Positions 8,801 to 16,435 are shown, numbered from the stretch's first letter. The stretch: 26,560 bases of DNA from JAAYJR01 sp964563975 (GCA_964563975.1 CAZLZJ010000028.1:1-26560); one strand, 5' to 3'. Notes: generated from the sequence alone by a model not told the origin. A program made the numbers and translations.

Positions 8801-8949
8801 ACATCATATGCAACGGGTATTTTTCGTTGCGATTGATAACAAAATTCAGGGTCAGCATTTTTAAGTGTTTGCGCCCATACTCCGGGTGTTAATAAAAACG
8901 CTGAACCTGCAGCTGTAGTTTTAACAAAATCGCGTCGTCTCATTTTCAC
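5890..8949 (-). CDS. Exported FAD-dependent oxidoreductase with two FAD domains and C-terminal HEAT-like repeats
   Basis: A 1019-residue, probably periplasmic flavoprotein. The N-terminus has a twin-arginine signal (RRRDFVK, residues 4-10), a hydrophobic stretch and an AQ cleavage site near 26, fitting export of a folded, cofactor-loaded protein. Two PF12831-like halves follow. Half one (about 50-365) has a Rossmann start with a degenerate loop, GGSLAA (56-61). Half two (about 415-745) has GGGTAG (421-426) and a VIRMQP segment near 719-724 typical of this family's C-terminal FAD contact. Residues about 800-1019 contain helical repeats resembling HEAT. Only half two looks able to bind FAD classically. 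Substrate is unknown; the context suggests a sugar or glycoside. The reading frame may begin at GTG (8947-8949), which overlaps the upstream TGA, or at ATG (8941-8943), two codons later. I consider the ATG at least as likely. Confidence 0.85.
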   Translation of the reverse strand: MKMRRRDFVKTTAAGSAFLLTPGVWAQTLKNADPEFCYQSQRKIPVAYDVDVVVIGGSLAAVAAAVEASAAGARVFLAAQEPYLGEDVCGTFRLWTNDQTVQNTGLGKKIFANGLPTPMHIKKTLDNELIDNNIDFLYSCYITDIIKDENGVPAGVVIANRSGRQAIKAKTVIDATPRALAARLAGAKFPAYPSGKQTFKFTVVGNDLKKGPDMSAKKHQEPIQVKYASSGQSHGDAFSETDIKYSAIEYTLQIDMKDGSYQSFANAEQIARDLTWDANQVESSDLLFQNPPDKVEGQKKYDKANVDPDNISMDIFRPRGIDNIFILSGSAALSKEAAEYLLQPGKLIRIGERTGAMAAAVAKETVPAGELKVCSAGKKYTFTGDVFETLEGLRPSLNHGEIIAEETTLPVIANADVVVMGGGTAGAPAATGAAKNGAKTVVLEYLHGLGGTTTLGMIGKYFHGYRKGYTEIIDEEINNMAPGNPRKKRRLSEWVFDWKTEYFRKEIRDAGGEIWFGVLGIGAYSENGRVKGVVVATPEGKGVILAHTVIDSTGSADIAIAAGAGYSYTDGLSVAIQGAGLPFKNPDDFYNNTDWTFINDSDMLDVWRAFIVAKDKFDGQYDIGKMPQTRERRRMTGDFTISVLDVYNGRTYPDTISAHLSSFDTHGFTEDPFFSLKPPEHSGIDVLAFVPFRSLLPKGLEGIVVTGLGASAHRDAMPVIRMQPCLQNQGYAVGMAAAMASMNKQMIRNINIKTLQKRLVEMENLPEHVLTDQDNYPPPYQKIQEAAELVVNNLEGLEIILWDIEKGVAAITDKFYFTGNEEDKLVYARILGMVGKPDGWSELIRAIDTFEEWDEGWHYTGMGQFGKSISYLDSLIIAAGRTKKTEALPSIIRMAEKLTPESHFSHFRAIAIALETIGDPKGAEPLFKILEMPGMRGHTMQDIKTAKKLTPPDKNDVSTRNSSLRELVLGRALYKCGDFNGVGIQILNDYSKDLRGHYFRHAHGVLQMFSGQKELQIEL

Positions 8950-10649
8950 TTAGGTTTAACTGTTAGTATCTGTCCTTTTTCAAGAAGGATATTTTTAAGT
9001 TTGTTATATTCCACATCCTGAATTGCCACATTTTCGTCAATTGCCAAGCATGCACCGGCAGCAGCTGATTGTCCTAATACCATAAAAACCGGTTCCATTC
9101 TTATTGACCCGTAAGCAATGTGGGATGCACTGACGCAAACAGGTACTAAAAGGTTGGTACATTCTCTTTTTTTAGGAATTATTGATCTGTAACTTATCGG
9201 GTATGGGGCTGCAACCGGAGCTTCAACATTACCTTCATTTTGTACATATCCGTTAGCATCAACATACCTTTGTATATGGTGGGAATCCATTCCATAAGCT
9301 GCAAGCCCGACAGGATCTTCGGCATTTTCATATCCTTCACAGTTCCTTTGAGTCATAACATAGTCACTAATCATTCGGCGTGCTTCTCTTATATATAACT
9401 GTTCCTGCCAACCGTCTTCACTTTCATATTCATCTTTACATGTTCCCCATTTTGAAACAACGTCTCTTACTTTTTGAGGGATCCGGGGGTGGTATGCAAG
9501 TGTCCACATCAGTCCCTGTTGGTATTTACGGTGCGCCTGCACTATCTTTTCCCGTTGTGCATAATCACCTTCCGGGTAGTCATAGTTCTGACCGATAAAA
9601 TCGGTTGAGAACCCCTTTTGGTTATTGGTATCTGTTTTTCTGTTGGGCATTGGAGTATTAATCCATGGCACTAAGGGATCGCCATATGAGTACATCTTTT
9701 CTATCGGACCCTCTGCAGCTTCATAATTTCTAAAGAGCAGTTCATATTCCAGCTCATTATAATCTTCCGGCTTAGTAAAGGGAATGCGGTTTTCAGGATG
9801 GTCAGTAAGAGTCATCCTGAAACAGTAAGCTTGTATTTTTTTATCTCCGCGACCATCGATTCCCGGTCCGCCTTTGGTAATGAAAGGCAGTAGTCCGCTT
9901 GCCGGATTACCTTTAATAATATACGGGTCTACACCATCAATAAAATTGTGATGCAGGTTATTTCTTGATACTCGTCCGTTAAGTGTAAGGCTCACCCTGT
10001 TTGCCTGTACGCCATTGAGCGACTCCCCGTATTCTTTATTCGACTCGCGACCAATAGTATAGCTTACGCCGGTTGCAGCCATAAGGTCACCCTCGTAGGT
10101 AGCATCTATGAACATTTTTCCTTTGAATCTGCGGCCGCTCAACATTACAATTTCTAAAATTTGGTTGTTATTTTTTATTACTCCCGACTTGCGGTTAAGT
10201 TTTTCTCCATAAACCAGATCGATATTTTCTTTTTTTATCATCTGTTTATATACAATGAGTGCAGCAGAGGGCTCAAAAGTCCACATAGTCTCTTCCTGCG
10301 GGGTATTGCGACTTTGCCGGTACTCTTCCCCGGTTTGCCATTTCCAGTTTTTCGGATCATCATAATACTTTTTAATATTCCGGTAAAATTCATAAGAGAT
10401 TCCGCCAATAGCTTGCTTATTTCCTATGTCGGTAGCTCCCAATCCGCCGGTTGTTAATCCGCCGATACGTTGTGTCGGCTCTATTAAAACGACCGACTTG
10501 CCCATACGTGAGCTTTGTATGGCAGCGGCAATACCTGACGAGGTGCCTCCGTATATCACAATATCATACTGGGCTGAGACCCGATGAAACAGCCCCGCCA
10601 GCAAGATCAGAGCACTAACTTTTAAAAGAGAAAAAGTACATTTATACAT
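8946..10649 (-). CDS. Secreted FAD-dependent oxidoreductase (PF12831 type)
   Basis: A 567-residue flavoprotein with an ordinary Sec signal peptide (hydrophobic about 7-20, likely cleavage after SA at 26, mature protein starting with Gln). The FAD-binding Rossmann start is YDIVIYGGTSSG (28-39), followed by the family's IGGLTTGGLG segment (62-71). The C-terminal part has REARR (421-425) and SIRMEP with a following GQSAAAGA helix start (about 515-532), the second FAD contact. This is a full-length single-domain member of a family often found in Bacteroidota and Planctomycetes carbohydrate loci, commonly listed as FAD-dependent oxidoreductase or mis-listed as xanthan lyase. It lies 24 bases after cstA and overlaps the next flavoprotein by 4 bases if the GTG start is used, so translation is probably coupled. 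Reaction unknown; oxidation of a sugar hydroxyl is my inference from context. Confidence 0.88.
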   Translation of the reverse strand: MYKCTFSLLKVSALILLAGLFHRVSAQYDIVIYGGTSSGIAAAIQSSRMGKSVVLIEPTQRIGGLTTGGLGATDIGNKQAIGGISYEFYRNIKKYYDDPKNWKWQTGEEYRQSRNTPQEETMWTFEPSAALIVYKQMIKKENIDLVYGEKLNRKSGVIKNNNQILEIVMLSGRRFKGKMFIDATYEGDLMAATGVSYTIGRESNKEYGESLNGVQANRVSLTLNGRVSRNNLHHNFIDGVDPYIIKGNPASGLLPFITKGGPGIDGRGDKKIQAYCFRMTLTDHPENRIPFTKPEDYNELEYELLFRNYEAAEGPIEKMYSYGDPLVPWINTPMPNRKTDTNNQKGFSTDFIGQNYDYPEGDYAQREKIVQAHRKYQQGLMWTLAYHPRIPQKVRDVVSKWGTCKDEYESEDGWQEQLYIREARRMISDYVMTQRNCEGYENAEDPVGLAAYGMDSHHIQRYVDANGYVQNEGNVEAPVAAPYPISYRSIIPKKRECTNLLVPVCVSASHIAYGSIRMEPVFMVLGQSAAAGACLAIDENVAIQDVEYNKLKNILLEKGQILTVKPK

Positions 10650-10673
10650 TTCAGACAGTTTAGAAATAAATAA

Positions 10674-12098
10674 TCAGGTGATTCGTTTTTTTACAAATAT
10701 AATAAACATGGCCAGTGCTGCAAGAGTGATAATGCCACCTGCAGAGTAGGAAATAAGTTTTGACAGGTGGAACCCTTCAGGGGCAAGAAACAGGTATGTT
10801 GTTGTTACATAGGTCATGAACAGTGCCGGTACCAGTGTTATAAAATAATTCTTTTTGTCATTAACCAAATATACCGTTATAGTCCATAATACAATAGCAG
10901 CAAGGGTTTGATTAGCCCATGCGAAATATCTCCAGATTATATCGAAATTAATTTGTGTAAGAAAAAAGCCTATTGCAAAAAGGGGTACACTTATAAGCAG
11001 TCTGTTTTTCATTGGTCCCTGCTTCAGGTTTAAAAAATCGGCTACAATTAATCTGGCGCTTCGAAATGCCGTATCACCCGATGTTATTGGTGCTGCAACA
11101 ACTCCTAAAAGGGCAAGCACTGCTCCAAATTTTCCTAACAGTGAATTGGATATTTCATTAACCACCCATGCTGCATTACCCTGGTGCTCGTACATGATGT
11201 CATTCAGTTCACGTATACCTCCAAAAAAACTCATACTTATAGTAGCCCAGATCATAGCTACTATAGCTTCTGTAACCATAGCTCCGTAAAAAACTCTGCA
11301 ACCAAGTTTTTCATTAGATATACATCTTGCCATAAGGGGCGATTGTGTGGCGTGAAAACCGGAAATTGCCCCGCAGGCAATAGTGATGAATAACATTGGG
11401 AAGATTGGAAAATTTCCGGGATCGTTGTGGAAGTTTTTGAGATTTCCGAAAGTAAGCTCAGGGATGTGGTATCCTTTTACAAAAAGTGCAGTGATTAAGC
11501 CAAATGCCATAAAAAAAAGAGCAAATCCAAAAACCGGATAAATACGTCCTATCAGCTTGTTAATAGGCAGAATAGTGGATAAAGCATAGTAAATAAAAAC
11601 AATCCATACCCAGAAAGTCATAGATGTATAACCGGGTGCCAGTCCTGCCAGTATTTTAGCCGGACCCATTATGAACACTGCTCCAACCAGCACCATAAGG
11701 AATACGGTAAATATACGCATGAACTGTTTAGTAGAATTACCCATATAAATACCAACAATTTCAGTGATAGACAATCCACTGTGTTTAATTGACAGCATTC
11801 CGGAAAAATAGTCGTGTACAGCACCGGCAAAGACAGCACCCAGAACTATCCACAAATAAGCAACAGGTCCCCACATTGCTCCGGCAACTGCCCCGAAAAT
11901 GGGACCGAGGCCGGCAATATTCAGGAACTGGATCAGAAATACCTTCCAGCAAGGCAAAACAATATAATCTACTCCATCGGCCATGGAAACAGCCGGAGTT
12001 GTGCGTTTAGGGTCTGCTCCAAAAACCCCTTCCAAATATTTGGCATATATGAAATACCCGCCTGTCAGTATGATTAAAGCAACTATTAAAGTAATCAT
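10674..12098 (-). CDS. CstA-family carbon-starvation transporter (short form)
   Basis: A 474-residue polytopic inner-membrane protein, many hydrophobic helices throughout. The N-terminal CstA signature is clear: TPAVSMADGVDY (34-45), NIAGLGPIFGA (60-70) and GAVHDYFSG (92-100). E. coli CstA and BtsT are about 700 residues and import peptides or pyruvate; this is the shorter form common in Bacteroidota and Firmicutes, whose substrate is not settled. It lies 68 bases after the symporter and 24 before the first flavoprotein, so it is part of the same run. A role in taking up a small product of the pathway is inference. The ATG at 12096-12098 starts a membrane helix directly. Confidence 0.9.
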   Translation of the reverse strand: MITLIVALIILTGGYFIYAKYLEGVFGADPKRTTPAVSMADGVDYIVLPCWKVFLIQFLNIAGLGPIFGAVAGAMWGPVAYLWIVLGAVFAGAVHDYFSGMLSIKHSGLSITEIVGIYMGNSTKQFMRIFTVFLMVLVGAVFIMGPAKILAGLAPGYTSMTFWVWIVFIYYALSTILPINKLIGRIYPVFGFALFFMAFGLITALFVKGYHIPELTFGNLKNFHNDPGNFPIFPMLFITIACGAISGFHATQSPLMARCISNEKLGCRVFYGAMVTEAIVAMIWATISMSFFGGIRELNDIMYEHQGNAAWVVNEISNSLLGKFGAVLALLGVVAAPITSGDTAFRSARLIVADFLNLKQGPMKNRLLISVPLFAIGFFLTQINFDIIWRYFAWANQTLAAIVLWTITVYLVNDKKNYFITLVPALFMTYVTTTYLFLAPEGFHLSKLISYSAGGIITLAALAMFIIFVKKRIT

Positions 12099-12166
12099 AG
12101 GTCAGTTTTTTTTGTGATAAATATAACGGGTATTTTATAATTTGAAGAACTTTGATTACAGTTTTA

Positions 12167-13486
12167 TTATTTGGAAGGGATAAATAGTATCAGTCCGTTA
12201 ACTATAAAAGCGCAAATTATGATAATATTGCCTGTTACAGGATATGAAAAGAGATTGATAAGCTTACCGGCCAAGGCTATAACTCCTCCACAGGCAATAG
12301 CAGTCATAACATATTTTTTAGAGGTATTAATATTGAGAAGGGCAGCAAGCACCGGGATAACAAAGGCTCCTGAGAAAAAGGCCAGGGAGGTAAGTAATGA
12401 CTGCATAATTGATTTGACAAAAAGAGCCAGGATAATGCTTAAGGCTCCCATAATAATAATAATAAGACGGGTTACAGCAATAGACTTTTTATTGTCGGAA
12501 TTACTGTAAATCAGTTCGCTTATTATAAGAGAAGAGTTTAAAAGAGTGGTATCGGCTGATGACATAACCGCAGAGAGCAGTGCAGCCAGAAACAGTCCGT
12601 AGGACCAGGGGGGCATTAGGGTATGTGCAAAAAGAAGTATCTCATGGTTTTCTGCATCACCTGAAAAAACTCCAATAAATGTCAGCATCAGAGAGACCGG
12701 CAAAAGCAAGATTGCTACAATTAAAACACTCCGGGTAGCTGTTTTTTCATCTTTTGCACAAAATATTCTGGAATATATATCAGGCCCTACGACAAAAGTT
12801 ACCGAATAGGTAAGAATAAGGATTACCAGGTCTGTTACAGAGAAATGTTCATTAAAAAGGGCATCTGCTTTTAATTCGGGAATCTTGCTGCTATCAGGCG
12901 ACATTAGTGCAAACAGTGTTAATACAACAACTCCGGCTATGATGAGAATTGCCTGTATCTTATCTGTTTTAAGAACACTTATTTGCCCGCCTGCTACTGT
13001 ATATACAATAAATACAATTCCGGTTATCAAAGCCGACCGGTAGTAATCAACAATCTCCAGACCGGCAATAATTTTGGCTCCTGCAATTATCTGTGCTGCT
13101 ATAACTCCAATCCATGCTAAAGGTATTATCAATGCTGCCATAAAACGGGCATCTTTACCATAAAACCGTTCGATTAGCCCGGGAAGTGTGTATTTTCCAT
13201 ATCTGCTGACATATTTTGCCAGGGGGGTAAGTGCAAATAGCCCTAAAGAAGCAGATGTCAGGAACCATATTGCCGGCCAGCCACTGCTTTGGCCCAGCTC
13301 GATTGTTCCTAATATTGCAGAACCTCCCAATATTGTTGCAAGCAGGCTTAAGGTGACTGCGGTGAGAGAGGCTTTTTTACCCGCTACATAATAATCAGAC
13401 GGAGTTTTAACCTTTAAACCCGGGTAAAATCCTGCAATGAGTATTACAATCAGATATATAACAACAATAAAAACAGGATCATTCAT
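12167..13486 (-). CDS. Sodium:solute symporter (SSS family)
   Basis: A 439-residue LeuT-fold transporter with about 12-13 membrane helices, slightly short for the family (often near 500). Family marks include DYYVAGKK (31-38), AGGQISVLKTDKIQ (165-178), GPDIYSRIFCAKDE (234-247) and the helix with SSADTTLLNSS (309-319), whose small and hydroxyl residues correspond to the Na2 sodium site. Members import sugars, sialic acid, proline, pantothenate and others; substrate cannot be assigned. It is the first gene of the minus-strand run that continues with cstA and the two flavoproteins. Its start faces the DUF1080 lipoprotein across a 177-base shared promoter region. In this context a sugar or oxidised sugar is the likely cargo. 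Confidence 0.88.
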   Translation of the reverse strand: MNDPVFIVVIYLIVILIAGFYPGLKVKTPSDYYVAGKKASLTAVTLSLLATILGGSAILGTIELGQSSGWPAIWFLTSASLGLFALTPLAKYVSRYGKYTLPGLIERFYGKDARFMAALIIPLAWIGVIAAQIIAGAKIIAGLEIVDYYRSALITGIVFIVYTVAGGQISVLKTDKIQAILIIAGVVVLTLFALMSPDSSKIPELKADALFNEHFSVTDLVILILTYSVTFVVGPDIYSRIFCAKDEKTATRSVLIVAILLLPVSLMLTFIGVFSGDAENHEILLFAHTLMPPWSYGLFLAALLSAVMSSADTTLLNSSLIISELIYSNSDNKKSIAVTRLIIIIMGALSIILALFVKSIMQSLLTSLAFFSGAFVIPVLAALLNINTSKKYVMTAIACGGVIALAGKLINLFSYPVTGNIIIICAFIVNGLILFIPSK

Positions 13487-13564
13487 AAGCTGACATTTTT
13501 ATGCCGGTAAATATCGGAAATTAATGAAAAAACCATGCAGCGCATTAGTAATCTCTTAGTATTA

Positions 13565-13578
13565 AAAAAAGCTTTTTT
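13565..13578. repeat. Perfect palindrome in the shared upstream region
   Basis: AAAAAAGCTTTTTT, a 14-base perfect palindrome, sits between the divergent symporter and DUF1080 genes, 27 bases before the DUF1080 -7 element. It could be an operator, or an A/T-rich coincidence. There is no loop, so it is not a normal terminator. Confidence 0.25.
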
Positions 13579-13604
13579 ATCATACAAAAAAGGGGGAAAA
13601 TAGT

Positions 13605-13612
13605 TAGTTTTG
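13605..13612 (+). promoter_or_regulatory. Predicted -7 element of the DUF1080 lipoprotein gene
   Basis: TAGTTTTG is a perfect TAnnTTTG match 51 bases before the ATG at 13664, predicting a start near 13619. No standard -33 TTTG is present, and no matching element was seen on the minus strand for the symporter. Confidence 0.45.
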
Positions 13613-13663
13613 TCATTTGACGGTTTTTTTGCGTTAAAAAAGTTTAATTAAGCTATAATTTAT

Positions 13664-15007
13664 ATGACAAAAGTATATTTCTTTATTTTAATAACTGTTA
13701 TAACCGCCGGTTGCTCATCACCGGAAAGTACCGGGTGGGTTAGCCTGTTTAACGGTAAAGACCTTTCAGGCTGGGAGCAGCTTAACGGAGAGGCAAAATT
13801 TGAGGTATCAGACGGGATGATAATTGGAACCACTGTCTTAAATACCCCAAATTCCTTTTTATGTACTGAAAAAAATTATTCTGACTTTATTCTTGAGATG
13901 GATCTGTTCGTTGAAGATAATATGAACTCCGGCATTCAGATAAGAAGTGAAAGTAAAAGTGATTATATGAATGGCCGGGTTCATGGGTACCAGTGTGAAG
14001 TAGATCCTTCGGAAAGGGCATGGAGTGCCGGAATTTATGACGAAGCCCGAAGGGGCTGGCTCTATCCGTTAGATTTGAATCCCGATGCCCGCGGTGCTTT
14101 TTTATTGGGGGAGTGGAACCATTATCGTATTGAATGTATTGGTAATTCAATAAAAACATGGCTTAACGGAATTCCCGCGGCTCATATTATTGATGATATG
14201 ACACCTGAAGGCTTTATTGCACTTCAGGTTCATGGAATAGGAAATAGCAGGGAAAAGGAAGGGCAGCAGATTAAATGGAAAAATATAAGAATTAAAACGG
14301 ATAATTTGATTCCTTCTCCTTCCGGAGGTATCTATATTGTTAACCTGATTCCCAACAATCTTAGCGATGCGGAACTAGAACAGGGATTTGAACTTCTTTT
14401 TGATGGTAAATCGGCCGATAATTTTATTAGTGTAAATGGAGATGCCTTTCCTTCCCGGGGCTGGGAGGTAAAAGAGGGTACTCTTACAGTTCTGGGAAGC
14501 GGCGGGGACCCTGCATTAAAAGGAGGAGATATAATTACCGTAAAAGAGTATGGGGCATTTGAACTGAAGTTTGATTTTAACTTTACAGAGGGGGCAAACA
14601 GCGGTATTAAATATGGTTTAGGCAATAATGGACCTTCCATTGGACTTGAATATCAGATATTGGACGATAATAAACATCCTGATGCCAATAACGGGGTGGC
14701 GGGGAACCGCAAACTCGGATCATTGTACGATCTTATACCGGCAGAAACTGTACCTCGCCATGTTAACGGTCCGGGGTCCTGGAACAGAGGAAGGATAGTT
14801 GTTGAGCCGGATGGTACAGTAGAGCATTGGTTAAACGGGCGCAAGCTATTTGAATATAAAAGAGGAAATAATATTTTTAATGTATTGGTAGCACATAGCA
14901 AATTTGCCGGACTTGAAGGATTTGGCATGGCCGAAAAAAGCCCTATACTGATTCAGGACCATAATGATACTGTACATTTCAGGAGTATTAAAATAAGAAA
15001 ATTGTGA
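13664..15007 (+). CDS. Lipoprotein with two DUF1080 (3-keto-disaccharide hydrolase) domains
   Basis: A 447-residue envelope lipoprotein. The N-terminus has a hydrophobic signal ending in lipobox ITAGC, with lipid-bearing Cys17. Two concanavalin-like PF06439 domains follow. Domain one (about 25-212) begins WVSLFNGKDLSGWE; domain two (about 241-446) begins with a related ELLFDGKS...NF. Each has the typical SGI segment (89-91 and 313-315). PF06439 proteins include hydrolases acting on 3-keto-glycosides made by a prior oxidation, which links this gene to the flavoproteins across the promoter region. The two halves are clearly diverged rather than a recent duplication. A 144-base gap separates it from the CE7-type gene on the same strand. 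It may instead act only as a carbohydrate-binding lipoprotein. Confidence 0.9.
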   Translation: MTKVYFFILITVITAGCSSPESTGWVSLFNGKDLSGWEQLNGEAKFEVSDGMIIGTTVLNTPNSFLCTEKNYSDFILEMDLFVEDNMNSGIQIRSESKSDYMNGRVHGYQCEVDPSERAWSAGIYDEARRGWLYPLDLNPDARGAFLLGEWNHYRIECIGNSIKTWLNGIPAAHIIDDMTPEGFIALQVHGIGNSREKEGQQIKWKNIRIKTDNLIPSPSGGIYIVNLIPNNLSDAELEQGFELLFDGKSADNFISVNGDAFPSRGWEVKEGTLTVLGSGGDPALKGGDIITVKEYGAFELKFDFNFTEGANSGIKYGLGNNGPSIGLEYQILDDNKHPDANNGVAGNRKLGSLYDLIPAETVPRHVNGPGSWNRGRIVVEPDGTVEHWLNGRKLFEYKRGNNIFNVLVAHSKFAGLEGFGMAEKSPILIQDHNDTVHFRSIKIRKL

Positions 15008-15151
15008 TATAGATAGCGATAATGCAGGCTGCAAGAGAGAGAAAACTTGAGGATGGCAAACCGCAGCTACAGAAAAAAGCAGGTGGGGTTTAAGAGGTAA
15101 CACCCCTTTATAAAAAATTGAAATTTAAGTATTTAATTTAATTATATACGA

Positions 15152-16435
15152 ATGAAAAAACTTTTTTTAATTGCGATTTTATCGGTATTGTTCTTTTTTT
15201 CCGGATTTGCTCAGCCTGCAAAGTCATTGGTTCAGGTTGTTGTTACACCCGATGAAAATAGTTGGACCTATAAAAAAGGCAACAAGGCGGAATTCCGTAT
15301 AATGGTTTTGAAAAATAACGTGCCACTTGAAGATGCAGAGGTTAGCTACAGTATAAATCCTGAAAAAATGGCTCCATTGGATGAAGGCGTGGTGAGGTTA
15401 AAAAAAGGTTCGGCAACTGTTAAATCCGGTAAATTTGATGAAGCGGGATTTTTAAGGTGCCATGCATCTGTTACAGTTGACGGCAGAACCTATTCATCTT
15501 ATGCTACGGCCGGGTTTTCGCCGGAAGAGATTAAACCGGCAACAAAGTTGCCTGATGACTTTGTGGAGTTTTGGGAAGACGGTAAGCGTGAACTTGCCAA
15601 AATACCGGTAAATGCTAAGATGACATTGATGCCCGAGAGATGCACTTCCAAAGCAGATGTTTATCATGTTAGATTAGATAATATAAAAGGAAGAATATAT
15701 GGAATATTGTGCAAACCTAAAAAAGAGGGTAAATACCCTGCAATCCTGCATGTTCCCGGAGCCGGGATAAGACCTTATTATGGTGATGTGACTAATGCTG
15801 AAAATGGATTTATAACTTTTCAGATAGGGATACACGGAATTCCTGTTAATTTGGATCCTGTGGTTTATGAAGATTTGCGCTTAGGTGCTTTAAGCAATTA
15901 TCAAACTTTTAATCTTGATGATAAGGATAACTATTTTTATAAGAGAGTCTACCTTGGATGTGTAAGAGCAGTTGATTTCATAGAGACGCTTTCCTGTTTT
16001 AATGGGAATGACATAGCTGTTACAGGTGGGAGCCAGGGAGGTGCATTATCGATTATCACTGCCGGACTTGATTCCCGAATTGATTATCTTGCTGCGTTTT
16101 ATCCTGCTTTGTCTGACCTTACCGGTTATCTGTCGGGTAGGGCGGGAGGTTGGCCTCATATGTTTACTGATGCCTTTACAAATAAGCCTGAAAAAGTGGA
16201 AACATCTATGTATTATGATGTTGTTAATTTTGCAAGGTTTGTAAAAGTACCGGGCTGGTACAGTTGGGGGTATAACGACAATATTTGCCCTCCTACTTCC
16301 ATGCATGCTGCGTATAATGTCATTACCGCTGAAAAAGAGCTGCATCTGTTTCAGGAAACACAACACTGGACATTTCCTGAACAGCAGGAGCTGAAAAATC
16401 AATGGCTTTTCAATAGGCTGAAAAAAGGAAAATGA
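15152..16435 (+). CDS. Secreted acetyl xylan esterase-like CE7 family hydrolase
   Basis: A 427-residue protein with a Sec signal peptide (about 1-20, cleavage before Gln21). A beta-rich, Ig-like extra domain (about 25-120) precedes an alpha/beta-hydrolase of the AXE1/CE7 type (about 130-425). The catalytic triad can be read: Ser294 in GGSQGG, Asp376 in GYNDNICPP and His405 in ETQHW. CE7 enzymes remove acetyl groups from xylo-oligosaccharides, cephalosporins and related esters. Typical CE7 enzymes are about 320 residues and cytoplasmic, so the signal peptide and N-terminal domain mark the secreted Bacteroidota subtype. It lies downstream of the DUF1080 lipoprotein on the same strand. The natural substrate is unknown. 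Confidence 0.88.
   Translation: MKKLFLIAILSVLFFFSGFAQPAKSLVQVVVTPDENSWTYKKGNKAEFRIMVLKNNVPLEDAEVSYSINPEKMAPLDEGVVRLKKGSATVKSGKFDEAGFLRCHASVTVDGRTYSSYATAGFSPEEIKPATKLPDDFVEFWEDGKRELAKIPVNAKMTLMPERCTSKADVYHVRLDNIKGRIYGILCKPKKEGKYPAILHVPGAGIRPYYGDVTNAENGFITFQIGIHGIPVNLDPVVYEDLRLGALSNYQTFNLDDKDNYFYKRVYLGCVRAVDFIETLSCFNGNDIAVTGGSQGGALSIITAGLDSRIDYLAAFYPALSDLTGYLSGRAGGWPHMFTDAFTNKPEKVETSMYYDVVNFARFVKVPGWYSWGYNDNICPPTSMHAAYNVITAEKELHLFQETQHWTFPEQQELKNQWLFNRLKKGK

Noticed and set aside
8590..8892. Plus-strand open frame antisense to the start of the double flavoprotein gene
   Set aside because: The opposite strand encodes the Tat signal and first Rossmann segment; this frame's Cys/His-rich look comes from reading Ala/Gly codons in reverse.
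4353..14855. A shared 15-mer beginning GCGCAAGCTATTTGA near 4353 and at 14841
   Set aside because: One copy is intergenic and the other is coding with no flanking similarity; one such chance match is plausible in a window this long.
14332..15103. Three minus-strand open frames opposite the second DUF1080 domain and its 3' flank
   Set aside because: They overlap one another and a well supported lipoprotein gene, with no domain or signal of their own.
15085..15106. Possible hairpin GGGGT/ACCCC after the DUF1080 gene
   Set aside because: Only five pairs with a 12-base loop and no T run; too weak to call a terminator.
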